Below, one piece after another: positions 1 through 8,676 of a stretch of 64,000 nucleotides of DNA. The position numbers and the translations under genes are program-made. Below the pieces are notes generated by a model. The model did not search any database, was not told the DNA's origin, and worked only from the letters and a program-made list of their open reading frames with translations. The DNA is from Streptomyces sp. S4.7 (GTDB lineage Bacteria; Actinomycetota; Actinomycetes; Streptomycetales; Streptomycetaceae), in the NCBI RefSeq assembly GCF_010384365.1, contig NZ_CP048397.1, positions 6,572,001 through 6,636,000 on the forward strand, written 5' to 3'. How positions within the stretch are numbered: position 1 is the stretch's first letter; every line of letters begins with the position of its first letter.

Positions 1-192
1 CTCCTCGGTGACCCGCCCGCGCTCCACGGCACGGGCCGTGGACGCTTCGAGCGCGGCGACCGCGTGGGCGGTGGCGATCTCGTCGATGTCGATGCCGATG
101 ACCTCGCGGCCGGCGCGGGCGAGGACCTCGGAGATACCGGTCCCCATCGTGCCGAGGCCGACGACGGCGATGGTGGAGAGAGGGATGTCCAT
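1..192 (-). CDS. 3-hydroxyacyl-CoA dehydrogenase, N-terminal fragment (cut by window edge)
   Basis: An ATG at 192 opens a minus-strand frame with no stop down to base 1, giving 64 residues; GGAG lies about 8 bases before it. The residues are the first Rossmann half of a 3-hydroxyacyl/3-hydroxybutyryl-CoA dehydrogenase: strand IAVVGLGTMGTGISEVL with the GxGxMG dinucleotide loop, then GIDID, whose acidic end is typical of NAD(H) use. Family members interconvert 3-hydroxyacyl-CoA and 3-ketoacyl-CoA in the cytoplasm during fatty-acid oxidation or butyryl-CoA supply. The substrate-binding C-terminal half lies outside the window, so chain-length specificity cannot be judged. Confidence 0.85.
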   Translation of the reverse strand, partial: MDIPLSTIAVVGLGTMGTGISEVLARAGREVIGIDIDEIATAHAVAALEASTARAVERGRVTEE

Positions 193-572
193 CACGGGAC
201 TCCAGGGGATGAGTGACGACTGAAGAGGGGGACGGGCGCGCTGCCGTTGCCGCTGCCGCGCGCGGGGTCCGCCGCACTGCTTGAGTGGGGCGCGCCGCGC
301 GGGCGCTGTGGATGTAGGAGTGAGAGGTCGGCGGACCCTGTCCCGGAGTCGCGCCGTGCGTGTGCCGAACCGACGGGCACTCACGGTGGCTGCGTCACCA
401 GGCCACCGGGAGCCGCGGGGGTTTCCCGCTCACTTGAGATTAACCGGCGGGTAACGAGCGCGCCAGCCCTGGGGAGATGTGCGGTGCGTCACCGGCGTAA
501 ACCGGCCGTTCGGGCACCGGGTGGTCACGCAGTGCATCCTGTCGGACACGGAGCGCGGATACCCTGCCCGGC
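193..572. other. divergent intergenic region, no gene seen
   Basis: This 380-base gap separates the minus-strand dehydrogenase from the plus-strand HEAT-repeat gene. Open frames crossing it have no family signature and no convincing ribosome binding site. It must hold the two divergent promoters. The only structured element noticed is the 15-base dyad at 440-454, listed separately. Confidence 0.6.
440..454. promoter_or_regulatory. candidate TetR/FadR-type operator
   Basis: TTAACCGGCGGGTAA is a near-palindrome: six of the seven base pairs around the central G are complementary. Dyads of this TTAxCC-GG-GGTAA shape are, from memory, common before fatty-acid catabolism genes in actinobacteria, which would fit the acyl-CoA dehydrogenase gene on the left. 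It is 248 bases from that start and 119 from the HEAT gene, so the target is uncertain. Recognition by eye only. Confidence 0.35.
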
Positions 573-1256
573 ATGAGCGAGCTGGAACGGCAGGCAGGGC
601 CCTCGGATGCGGCGAGGGCGGGAGCGACCGAGGCGGTGGGGGTGATCGGGCCCCGTGCCCCGGTCACCGCCCGTGCGGAACGGGCCGTCAGCGACGAGGA
701 ATCGCGCGTACTCGCCGACCGGGTACGGGACGAGTCCGGCAACTCGGCCACGTACCGGCGACTGATGGCCACCGAGGACCACGAGGAACTGGCGGACGTG
801 CTCGTCGCTCCCCAACACCCCCTGTGGGCGCGGGAGATCGCCGCCTTCCGGCTCGGCTGCGCGGGCGACCGGCGGGCGTTCGAGACGCTGGTGCTGCTCC
901 TGAACCACCGCGACGCCCAGCGCTGCCTGTCCGCCTCCCGCGCGCTGGCCGTACTCGGCGACCCCCGTACACCGCGCGCCGCCGCCGCGCTCGCCACCAA
1001 CGTGCTGCGCACCGCGTACGCGCTCCACCCGGTACGGCTGCTGGCCGAGTTGCGGGCGCCGGAGTCCGTACCCGCCCTGATCGCCACCCTGGAGCGGCTG
1101 CTCGCGCCGGACGAGCCCCACTGGCGGGTGGCGCTCGCGTGCGTGGAGGGCCTCGGGCGCCTGGGCGACCGCCGCGCGCTCCCCCTGCTCCGCAGCGCCC
1201 GCGCACACCCCCGGTTGTCGGCCGCCGCGTCGGAGGCGCTCAGGCGCCTGGGCTGA
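573..1256 (+). CDS. HEAT-repeat domain protein
   Basis: This 227-residue protein has a disordered Ala/Gly-rich first 40 residues and then paired amphipathic helices typical of HEAT/PBS-lyase repeats (AREIAAFRLGCAGDRRAFETL, CLSASRALAVLGDPRTPRAA, RVALACVEGLGRLGDRRALP), each with the A-x-x-x-L-G-x-x-GD-R-A pattern. Such solenoids are protein-interaction scaffolds. No catalytic residues, signal peptide or membrane segments are seen, so it is probably cytoplasmic. It stands alone: divergent from the upstream dehydrogenase and followed by a repeat-rich gap. The partner protein is unknown. Confidence 0.8.
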   Translation: MSELERQAGPSDAARAGATEAVGVIGPRAPVTARAERAVSDEESRVLADRVRDESGNSATYRRLMATEDHEELADVLVAPQHPLWAREIAAFRLGCAGDRRAFETLVLLLNHRDAQRCLSASRALAVLGDPRTPRAAAALATNVLRTAYALHPVRLLAELRAPESVPALIATLERLLAPDEPHWRVALACVEGLGRLGDRRALPLLRSARAHPRLSAAASEALRRLG

Positions 1257-1341
1257 TACGCCGCGGTGGCCCGCTCGGTGCCGGATCCGAATCCGGCCTT
1301 TTCCCGGAAGCGGCGGGCGGGCCCACGGATGCGGGTCCCCC

Positions 1342-1540
1342 CCGCGACGGGGTGTGTCCTCAATCGCCGGACGGGCTTGAAAAATCCGCCGACCGGGCTG
1401 GAAGGGGCCGCCGCGACGGGGTGTTGTCCTCAATCGCCGGACGGGCTTGAAGCGTCGGCCGGACGGGCTTGGAAGGGCCCGCCGGCGGGACGGAAGCGTC
1501 GGCCGGGGCGGCAACTTGAAGCCCGTCCGGCGATTGAGGA
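1342..1540. repeat. intergenic repeat cluster with CAATCGCCGGACGGGC core
   Basis: The 402-base gap between two convergent genes (1257-1658) carries the core CAATCGCCGGACGGGC preceded by TCCT three times: direct copies at 1357-1380 and 1427-1450, 70 bases apart and embedded in a larger shared block (CCGCGACGGGGTGT...), and an inverted copy at 1519-1540. Either direct copy can pair with the inverted one as a long hairpin, so the cluster may terminate transcription from both sides. Related palindromes occur at 40489-40588 and 52239-52282. No gene is seen in the gap. Confidence 0.8.
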
Positions 1541-1658
1541 CACGCGCGGGCCGCAGGCCGGGCGAACCGGGCCCGGCCGGCTACTCCGTCGCGACCGCCG
1601 CCGTCAGTCGCCCTGAACGGCCTCGATCACTGTCATCCCCGGATGATCGCACCAGGAA

Positions 1659-2690
1659 CTACAACAGCGTCAGCTGCGTCGGCCCCGCCTCCGGGGCGGG
1701 CGTCTCCGGGACCGGCACGCGCCGTCGCGCCGCCCGCCCCGCCGGGCCGATCCCGAACTCGTCCGCCAGTTCGTGGACCTGGCGCGTGATGCGGCGCTGG
1801 TACCACTTCGGCGCGTACGCCCCCTCCGCGTACAGCCGCTCGTAGCGCGGCACCAGATGCGCGTGGTGCTCCCGCAGCCACCGCATGAACCACTCGCGCG
1901 CCCCCGGCCGCAGATGCAGTACCAGCGGGGTCACCGACGTCGCCCCGGACGCGGCTATCGCCCGCACCGTGGCCCGCAGTTGGTCCGCGCTGTCGCCGAG
2001 GAAGGGGATGACGGGGGCCATCAGGACCCCGCAGCCTATGCCGCTGTCCGTCAGGGCGCGGACGGCGTCGAGACGGCGCTGCGGTGAGGGTGTGCCCGGC
2101 TCGACCGTGCGCCACAGCTCCTGGTCGGTGAAGCCGACGGAGACGGACACGCCGACGTCCGTGACCTGCGCCGCCTCTCGCAGCAGCTCCAGATCACGCA
2201 GGATCAGCGTGCCCTTCGTCAGGATGGAGAAGGGGTTCGCGCGGTCGCGCAGCGCCGAGATGATGCCCGGCATCAGCCGGTAACGGCCCTCCGCCCGCTG
2301 GTAACAGTCGACGTTCGTCCCCATCGCGATGTGCGCGCCCTGCCACTGGCGGGAGGCGAGCTGCCTGCGCAGCAGCGCCGGCGCGTTGATCTTGACGACG
2401 ATCTGCGAGTCGAAGCCGAGGCCGGTGTCGAGGTCCAGATAGCTGTGGGTCTTGCGGGCGAAGCAGTACACGCAGGCGTGTGAGCACCCCCGGTACGGAT
2501 TGACCGTCCACTCGAACGGCATGCGCGACGCGCCCGGCACCCGGTTAACGATCGAACGGGCGCGGATCTCGTGGAACGTGATGCCGCGGAATTCGGGGGT
2601 GTCGAAGGTCCTGGTGGTCACCGCGTCCGTACCGAAGAGCGCGGCGTCGCGGGCCGACGTGGGGTTCTCGGCCAGATTGTCCCAGCGCAT
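1659..2690 (-). CDS. Rv2578c-family radical SAM protein (COG1533 'DNA repair photolyase' type)
   Basis: This 343-residue cytoplasmic protein uses the ATG at 2690 behind a perfect GAGGAGG; an upstream in-frame extension to 2855 would cross the divergent promoter. The radical SAM [4Fe-4S] motif is CSHACVYC (C-x3-C-x2-C) near residue 70, followed by the TIM-barrel region with GTNVDCYQ and ITKGTLILRDLELL, as in Rv2578c/SplB-like proteins. Radical SAM enzymes cleave S-adenosylmethionine to make a 5'-deoxyadenosyl radical. This subgroup is related to spore photoproduct lyase but its substrate is not established. A LexA-type box 34 bases upstream suggests DNA-damage control. No intein is present. 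Confidence 0.88.
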   Translation of the reverse strand: MRWDNLAENPTSARDAALFGTDAVTTRTFDTPEFRGITFHEIRARSIVNRVPGASRMPFEWTVNPYRGCSHACVYCFARKTHSYLDLDTGLGFDSQIVVKINAPALLRRQLASRQWQGAHIAMGTNVDCYQRAEGRYRLMPGIISALRDRANPFSILTKGTLILRDLELLREAAQVTDVGVSVSVGFTDQELWRTVEPGTPSPQRRLDAVRALTDSGIGCGVLMAPVIPFLGDSADQLRATVRAIAASGATSVTPLVLHLRPGAREWFMRWLREHHAHLVPRYERLYAEGAYAPKWYQRRITRQVHELADEFGIGPAGRAARRRVPVPETPAPEAGPTQLTLL

Positions 2691-2723
2691 TTGCGCCTCC
2701 TCAGTTGTACTGACCACAGAATA

Positions 2724-2735
2724 GAACATGTGTTC
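2724..2735 (-). promoter_or_regulatory. LexA-type SOS box
   Basis: GAACATGTGTTC is a perfect 12-base palindrome of the GAAC-N4-GTTC type bound by LexA in actinobacteria. It ends 34 bases before the ATG of the radical SAM gene and 86 before the divergent SRPBCC gene, so it sits where a LexA operator would block the radical SAM promoter. Confidence 0.65.
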
Positions 2736-2820
2736 CCATGATCGATGCAACCCCGGATTTGGGCGCGCCTCGCGGAGATGGTTGGCTGGCCGCCCGGAGA
2801 ACCGAATGCTGGAGGAAGCC

Positions 2821-3279
2821 ATGGCGCAGGTCGAAGCCACGACGGAGCGGATCATCGCGGCGGACGCGGAGACGGTGTTCGACGCGCTGGCGGACTACCA
2901 GGACGTCCGCCCGAAGGTGCTGCCCGCGCACTTCAGCGAGTACGAGGTCCGCGAGGGCGGCGACGGCGAGGGAACCCTCGTCCGCTGGAAGCTCCAGGCG
3001 ACCAAGAAGCGCGTCCGTGACTGCCTCATCGAAGTCACCGAGCCCACGGACGGCCAGCTCGTGGAGAAGGACCGCAACTCCTCCATGGTGACCACCTGGG
3101 TCGTCACCCCGGCGGGCGAAGGCCGTTCGAAGACCGTCGTCACCACCGTCTGGGACGGCGCCGGCGGTATCGGCGGCTTCTTCGAGAGGACGTTCGCGCC
3201 CAAGGGCCTCGCCCGTATCCACGACGAGCTGCTCGCGAAGCTCGCGGCGGAGACGGAGAAGGCCACCGAGGCGTCCTGA
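2821..3279 (+). CDS. SRPBCC-family protein (polyketide cyclase/START-like)
   Basis: This 152-residue protein starts at ATG 2821 behind GGAGGAAG; an upstream extension would overlap the SOS box. The layout fits the Bet v 1-like SRPBCC fold: an N-terminal strand and helix (IIAADAETVFDALADYQDVR), a run of beta strands and a long C-terminal helix (IHDELLAKLAAETEKA). The fold makes a hydrophobic cavity for a small ligand; members range from lipid carriers to cyclases and toxins. No catalytic residues can be assigned and there is no signal peptide. The neighbours, a radical SAM gene and an exporter, give no pathway. Confidence 0.8.
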   Translation: MAQVEATTERIIAADAETVFDALADYQDVRPKVLPAHFSEYEVREGGDGEGTLVRWKLQATKKRVRDCLIEVTEPTDGQLVEKDRNSSMVTTWVVTPAGEGRSKTVVTTVWDGAGGIGGFFERTFAPKGLARIHDELLAKLAAETEKATEAS

Positions 3280-3353
3280 ACCGTCAAGTCCCCCCGGGCC
3301 GGGGCGTCCTGAACGTCGACGGACGACACCCCCGGCATCACTGATTCGAGTGG

Positions 3354-3404
3354 TTTCCCCCGCGACGCGTGACGTGCGCCCGCGCACCACGCGTCGCGGG
3401 AAAG
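3354..3404. terminator. long GC-rich hairpin after the SRPBCC gene
   Basis: The arms CCGCGACGCGT (3360-3370) and ACGCGTCGCGG (3389-3399) are perfectly complementary. Inside them GTGCGC and GCGCAC pair again, and outside TTTCCC and GGGAAA can extend the stem. It lies 81 bases after the SRPBCC stop and 145 before the exporter start, and could terminate the first gene or act in the leader of the second. There is no T-tract. Confidence 0.6.
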
Positions 3405-3548
3405 CCGCTGATGAGCGCCCCCGCCCGCTCCTCACCACCTCCTGCCGCGGTGCGCCGTACTCCTTCCCGGTGAAGCGCCCGGCTTGCTCCCGCTCTGCGT
3501 GCAATGTGAAGAATTACGCCGCGCAGACGCGACGAAGGGGAGCAATTC

Positions 3549-5987
3549 GTGGGTGGGATCACGCTGGTGAAGGACGACGAGCAGGCCGCCGTGCCCGCTC
3601 CGGCCGCGACCGAACCGCCCCCACCCGCCACCGGCGCCGCCACCCCGGGCGGTGAACTCTCCCCGCGCCGCGTGCGGTTGGTCTTCACGGGGCTGATGCT
3701 CGCGCTGCTGCTCGCGGCGCTGGAGCAGATGATCGTGGCCACCGCCCTGCCGAAGATCGTCGGGGAGCTCCAGGGCCTGGACCGGATGCCCTGGGCCATC
3801 ACCGCCTACTTGCTGACCTCCACGATCGGCCTGCCGATCTACGGCAAGCTCGGTGACCTCTTCGGCCGCAAGGGCGTCTTCCAGTTCGCCATCGTCGTGT
3901 TCGTCGTCGGATCGGCCCTGGCCGGCTGGTCCCGCACCATGAACGAGCTCATCGCCTTCCGCGCCCTCCAGGGCGTCGGCGCCGGCGGACTCATGATCGG
4001 CGTCCAGGCGATCATCGCCGACATCGTGCCGCCCCGTGAGCGCGGGCGCTACATGGGCCTCATCGGCGGCGCGTTCGGCCTCGCCTCGGTCGCCGGACCG
4101 CTGCTCGGCGGCTTCTTCACCGACCACGTCTCCTGGCGCTGGTGCTTCTACTTCAACGTGCCGTTCGGCCTCCTCACGCTCGCTGTCGTCACCGTCGTGC
4201 TCAGACTGCCCAAGCCCAGCGGCAGGGCGCGGCTCGACGTCATGGGCGCCGTGCTGCTCGCCGCCGCATCGACGTGCCTGGTCCTGCTGACCAGTTGGGG
4301 CGGTACGGAGTACGCGTGGGGCTCACGCGAGATCCTCGGCCTCGCCGCCGGCGCCGTCGTGACGGCCGTCCTGTTCGTGGTCGTCGAGCACTTCGCGCCC
4401 GAACCGATCATCCCGCTACGGCTGTTCCGCGACTCGATCTTCAACATCACCGGCCTCGTCGGCGCGGTCGTCGGCGTCGCGCTCTTCGGCGCCGCCAGCT
4501 ATCTGCCGACCTTCCTCCAGATGGTCGACGGCGCCTCGGCCACCGAGTCCGGCCTGCTGATGCTGCCGATGATGGGCGGCATCGTCGCCGCCTCCGTCGT
4601 CTCCGGCCAGCTCATCAGCCGCACCGGCCACTACCGGATCTACCCGATCCTCGGCAGCGCCGTCTCCGCCGTCGGCATGTGGCTGCTGTCCCGGCTGGAG
4701 ACCGACACCTCCCGGCTCGAATACAGCGTCTGGCAGGCCGTACTCGGCCTCGGCATCGGCCTCGTCATGCCGGTCCTGATCCTCGCCGTCCAGAACTCGG
4801 TGCGGCCCAGCGACCTCGGCACCGCCACCAGCGCCAACAACTACTTCCGGCAGATCGGCGGCAGCGTCGGCGCCGCCGTCTTCGGCACGCTCTTCGCCGA
4901 CCGGCTCACCGACGCGCTCGTCGAACGCATCCCGTCCGGCGCCGGACTGCCCAGCGCGGAATCCATCACACCGCAGATGGTGCACGCGATGCCGCCCGAA
5001 CTGCGGGACGGCTACATCCAGGCGTACGCGGACGCGATGCCGCGGATCTTCCTCTATCTCGTGCCGGTGCTTCTGCTCGGCCTGCTCATCGCCTGCTTCC
5101 TCAAGGAGAAACCGCTGGTGTCCCACAACGCCTCCGCCGCCGAGTCCACCGCCGTCCCGGGCGCCCGCACTCCCGGCCCCGCCGCCGCCCCCGCCTCCGC
5201 GAACGGCGTGGCCCCGCACGCGTACACGCCCGGTGTCCCCGTCTGCGGCACCGTCCAGCACCACGACGGCAGCACCGTCCCGCGCGCCGCGCTCACCCTC
5301 ATCGACGTGCAGGGCACCCAGATCGGGCGCGGGGCCAGCGGCGAGGACGGGCGGTACGCGCTGAGCGTGCCGGGGGCCGGTTCGTACGTGATGATCGCCG
5401 CGGCCGGCGGACACCAGCCGCAGGCCGTCACCGTCACCGTCGGGGAGCGCCCGATCGAGCTCGACGTGGTCCTCGGCGGCGCCGGTCGCCTCGCCGGAAC
5501 CGTACTGACCGCCGACGGCACACCCGTGCGCGACGCGGCCGTCACCCTCACCGACGTACGCGGGGACGTGGTCGCCTCCACCCGCAGCGGGCGCGAAGGC
5601 GGCTATGTGATCTCGGAGTTGGTGGCGGGGGAGTACACCCTTGCGGCCAGCGCGCCCGCCTTCCGGCCCGCCGCGCTCCTCGTCAGTGTCCAGGCCTCGC
5701 GCGAGACCCGGCAGGACATCGAACTGGCCGGCGGGGCGGTGCTGCGCGGCACCGTACGGGCCGGGGGCGGCCGTCCGGTCGAGGACGCGCGCGTCACCCT
5801 GCTCGACGCCGCGGGCAATGTCGTCGACACCCTCACGACGGGCGCGGACGGGACATTCCGCTTCGTCGATCTGTCGTCCGGCGAGTACACGGTCATCGCC
5901 GCGGGCTATCCGCCGGTGGCCACCGTCCTGCGGATGGCGGGCGGCGGACGCACCGAGAGAGACCTGCAGCTGGGCCACGCGGACTGA
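3549..5987 (+). CDS. DHA2-family MFS exporter fused to three carboxypeptidase-regulatory-like domains
   Basis: This 812-residue protein starts at GTG 3549 behind AAGGGGAG. Residues about 30-515 form the 14-TM drug:H+ antiporter type 2 fold, with motif A (GKLGDLFGRKGVF) after TM2 and motif C-like GPLLGGFF in TM5. The usual family length is 450-550. After an Ala/Pro linker (about 525-555) come three beta-sandwich repeats (about 558-636, 640-715, 718-805), each with a GTV...A.VTL.D..G pattern and a GxYxxxxxxAG ending, as in CarboxypepD_reg/Cna-B-like domains. The first half should export a small molecule by proton exchange. The tail probably faces one side of the membrane; its role is unknown. 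Confidence 0.88.
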   Translation: MGGITLVKDDEQAAVPAPAATEPPPPATGAATPGGELSPRRVRLVFTGLMLALLLAALEQMIVATALPKIVGELQGLDRMPWAITAYLLTSTIGLPIYGKLGDLFGRKGVFQFAIVVFVVGSALAGWSRTMNELIAFRALQGVGAGGLMIGVQAIIADIVPPRERGRYMGLIGGAFGLASVAGPLLGGFFTDHVSWRWCFYFNVPFGLLTLAVVTVVLRLPKPSGRARLDVMGAVLLAAASTCLVLLTSWGGTEYAWGSREILGLAAGAVVTAVLFVVVEHFAPEPIIPLRLFRDSIFNITGLVGAVVGVALFGAASYLPTFLQMVDGASATESGLLMLPMMGGIVAASVVSGQLISRTGHYRIYPILGSAVSAVGMWLLSRLETDTSRLEYSVWQAVLGLGIGLVMPVLILAVQNSVRPSDLGTATSANNYFRQIGGSVGAAVFGTLFADRLTDALVERIPSGAGLPSAESITPQMVHAMPPELRDGYIQAYADAMPRIFLYLVPVLLLGLLIACFLKEKPLVSHNASAAESTAVPGARTPGPAAAPASANGVAPHAYTPGVPVCGTVQHHDGSTVPRAALTLIDVQGTQIGRGASGEDGRYALSVPGAGSYVMIAAAGGHQPQAVTVTVGERPIELDVVLGGAGRLAGTVLTADGTPVRDAAVTLTDVRGDVVASTRSGREGGYVISELVAGEYTLAASAPAFRPAALLVSVQASRETRQDIELAGGAVLRGTVRAGGGRPVEDARVTLLDAAGNVVDTLTTGADGTFRFVDLSSGEYTVIAAGYPPVATVLRMAGGGRTERDLQLGHAD

Positions 5988-6020
5988 CCGGACCGGCGAG
6001 TGGATCAAGAGGCCGGTCAC

Positions 6021-6037
6021 TGACTGAATTTCAGTCA
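6021..6037. promoter_or_regulatory. 17-bp perfect palindrome, candidate repressor operator
   Basis: TGACTGAA-T-TTCAGTCA has two perfect 8-base arms around one T and is AT-rich against its surroundings. It lies 34 bases after the exporter stop and 120 bases before the phosphatase start. Its length and spacing fit a TetR-family dimer site. No TetR gene is close by. Confidence 0.5.
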
Positions 6038-6157
6038 ACCTTCCAGCGTACGCGGGCGCACGATCCAATAGTTCATTGCCCGGCGCATTCCGTGTGCGGA
6101 GCCGTACCGTGGGTGCACAGCCGCAGATCCCGGCGGCGGGGAAGGAGCCTTCCACCC

Positions 6158-8626
6158 ATGCACAGTGGCACTCCGTCGCTCCGGTCACGGCGCGGGCGCG
6201 CCGCGACCGGCCGGATTCCGCTTGCCGTGGTCGTCGTGGACGCCGACGGCCTCGTGTCGCACTGGTCGAGCGGCGCACGGCGGCTTTTCGGCCATTCCAA
6301 AGAGGCCGCGGTCGGCCAGCCGGCCGGCGATCTGATGCCGGTCTCGGGTGCGCTCACCGAGGACCGCACGGGACGGGTCAACGGCCCGTACGACCTCTAT
6401 GGCGCCGACGACGAACTGGGCCCGGAGCTGCACGGGCGCAGCTCCTACCCGACCGCCGGCCGGGCGAAGCTCTCCGACCCGGGACGCCCCCGGCTCGACG
6501 TGCTGTGGTGGGCCTACCCGCTGGCCGGGCCGGGCGCCGGCCGCCATCTCGTACTCGCCGCGGACGTCGACCAGTTCCGCGTCGGCGACGCCGACAGCGG
6601 CCGGATAGCTCCGAGCTTCTCGCACCACACCGAGTTCGCCGACTCCCAGTCGCTCGCCGGCCGGCTCCCGCACATCCTGCCGAACATGAGCGTCGCGGAG
6701 TCGGAGCGCATCGTCGCCCAGATTCTCGAACTCGGCTATCCCGTGCTGGAGTTCAGTCACCACGACCGGGTCCCCGTCACCCCCGACTGGGGTGTGCCGC
6801 GCCGGGTGGCGGGACGGCCGGCCGGGGCGCACGGTACGGCGGAGCCGGGGGCCGCGGGCGCCGGTACCTCGTACGGCCACCCCGCCGCCTTGCCGGTGCC
6901 CGCGCCCGACCCCGAACTCGACCTGGAGTACGCGGCGGTCCGCGAACGGCTGGAGTTCCTCAACGAGGTCAGCGGGCTGATCGGCTCATCCCTCGATCTC
7001 GCGCGCACCATCCGCGAGGTCACCAGCGTGGCCGTGCCCCGCTTCACCGACTTCGCGGGCACCCATCTGCGCGCCGCCGTCCTGGCGGGAGAGGGTTTCC
7101 CCACGGGGCGCCCCGACGTCACGACCATCTGGCACCGGGTCTGGGTCGAGCACAACGACGAACCGGGCCGCTGGGACGACACGGTGCCGGTCGGCGAGGC
7201 CATCGCCTTCCCCGAACACACCCCCTTCTTCCAGTGCATGGTCACCGGCGAACCGGTCCTCATCCCCCGGCTCAGCGAGGAGGACGGCGACCGGATCTCG
7301 GCGCAGTTCGAGAAGCGCGACCTGCGCCCGCTCATCAACAACCGCTCCATGCTGCTGGTGCCGCTCAAGGCGCGCGACGTGGTGCTCGGCTTCATGGTGC
7401 TGATGCGGCGTCAGGGGCGGCGGCCCTTCGACGACATGGACCGCACCACCGGCGCCGAACTGGCCGCCAGGGCCGGTCTCGTCCTCGACAACGCCCGGAT
7501 GTACACGTATCAGGAGAACGTCGCCGACACCCTCCAGGACAGCATGCTGCCGCAGGTCGCCACGCGCATGGCGGGCTGCGACATCGCCACCCGCTATCTG
7601 CCCGGCGCGCGGCTCGGCCGGATCGGCGGCGACTGGTTCGACTCCGTCAAACTGCCCGGCTCACGCACCGCGCTCGTCGTGGGTGACGTCATGGGCCACG
7701 GCCTCAACTCGGCGGCGATGATGGGCCAGTTGCGGACGGCCGTCCAGACGATGGCGACGATGGAGATGCCGCCCGCCCAACTGCTTCGTAATCTGGACGA
7801 CTTGGCGCAGCGGCTGGGTGAGAACTATCTGGCGACCTGTCTGTACGCGGTGTACGACCCCATCCGCTCCGAGCTGCAGATCGCCAACGCCGGACACATC
7901 CCGCCCGTCCTGGTCCGTGCCACCGACGGCCGCAGCGAACTGCTCGACCTGCCGACCGGTGCCCCCATCGGCGTCGGCGGCGTGCCCTTCGAGACCGCGA
8001 CCGTACGGGTCGGCCCCGGCGACCGGCTGGTGCTGTGCACCGACGGCCTGGTCGAGGTGCGGGGCCAGGACATCGGCGCCGGTCTCGCGGCGCTCTGCGA
8101 GTCGGCCGCGCATCCGGCCGCCTCCATGGACGGCGCCTGCGACACGATCATCCGCGCGCTCAACACCCAGGGCGGACGCAAGGACGACGTGGCCCTGTTG
8201 ATGGCCAGGCTGAACGGCATACCGGACGGTGACGTCGCCGAGTGGCAGCTCGCGCTCGACCCGCGCGAGGTGGCGCGGGCCCGGCGTCTGGTGCGCGGCA
8301 AGCTCTGCGACTGGGATCTGCCGGGCGCCGTGGAGAACGCGGAGCTGATGGTCGGCGAGCTGGTCACCAACGCCGTGCGGCACGCGCGCATCCGCCATGT
8401 CGAGCTGCGACTGGTCCGTACGGACGCCCTGCTCTGCGAGGTCACCGACGACGAACCGGCCCCCGCGAGCCTGCTGGGCGCGACGGCCGACGACGAGTTC
8501 GGGCGGGGTCTGCGGATCGTGAGCCGGCTGGCCCGCGGCTGGGGGAGCAGCAGTTCGGCGCAGGGCAAGACCGTGTGGTTCGAACAGTCCCTGGCGGGAG
8601 AAGGGGCGTCCCAAGCGCGGAAGTGA
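6158..8626 (+). CDS. PAS-GAF-SpoIIE phosphatase with C-terminal anti-sigma-like ATPase domain
   Basis: This 822-residue protein starts at ATG 6158 behind GAAGGAG; the frame is open far upstream but only as a shadow of the exporter gene. Domains in order: PAS (about 18-60, VVVDADGLVSHWSSGARRLFG); a variable linker; GAF (about 257-447); PP2C/SpoIIE phosphatase (about 460-680) with metal-ligand motifs GGDWFD and GDVMGHG and final DDVALL; HATPase_c (about 694-815) with the N-box ELVTNAVRHA. Such proteins dephosphorylate STAS anti-anti-sigma factors, and the C-terminal domain resembles RsbW-type anti-sigma kinases, so one polypeptide may hold both switch activities. It looks cytoplasmic, and no sigma-factor gene lies beside it. 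Confidence 0.9.
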   Translation: MHSGTPSLRSRRGRAATGRIPLAVVVVDADGLVSHWSSGARRLFGHSKEAAVGQPAGDLMPVSGALTEDRTGRVNGPYDLYGADDELGPELHGRSSYPTAGRAKLSDPGRPRLDVLWWAYPLAGPGAGRHLVLAADVDQFRVGDADSGRIAPSFSHHTEFADSQSLAGRLPHILPNMSVAESERIVAQILELGYPVLEFSHHDRVPVTPDWGVPRRVAGRPAGAHGTAEPGAAGAGTSYGHPAALPVPAPDPELDLEYAAVRERLEFLNEVSGLIGSSLDLARTIREVTSVAVPRFTDFAGTHLRAAVLAGEGFPTGRPDVTTIWHRVWVEHNDEPGRWDDTVPVGEAIAFPEHTPFFQCMVTGEPVLIPRLSEEDGDRISAQFEKRDLRPLINNRSMLLVPLKARDVVLGFMVLMRRQGRRPFDDMDRTTGAELAARAGLVLDNARMYTYQENVADTLQDSMLPQVATRMAGCDIATRYLPGARLGRIGGDWFDSVKLPGSRTALVVGDVMGHGLNSAAMMGQLRTAVQTMATMEMPPAQLLRNLDDLAQRLGENYLATCLYAVYDPIRSELQIANAGHIPPVLVRATDGRSELLDLPTGAPIGVGGVPFETATVRVGPGDRLVLCTDGLVEVRGQDIGAGLAALCESAAHPAASMDGACDTIIRALNTQGGRKDDVALLMARLNGIPDGDVAEWQLALDPREVARARRLVRGKLCDWDLPGAVENAELMVGELVTNAVRHARIRHVELRLVRTDALLCEVTDDEPAPASLLGATADDEFGRGLRIVSRLARGWGSSSSAQGKTVWFEQSLAGEGASQARK

Positions 8627-8676
8627 CGCGCCGTCAGTTCGCATTTGCCGGGGCCGAGTTCGGGAGGTCGTCACAG

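Noticed and set aside
4142..6157. Open upstream extension of the SpoIIE-phosphatase frame by about 670 codons
   Set aside because: It lies wholly within the exporter gene in another frame, is Arg/Pro-rich shadow sequence, and the ATG at 6158 has a good ribosome site.
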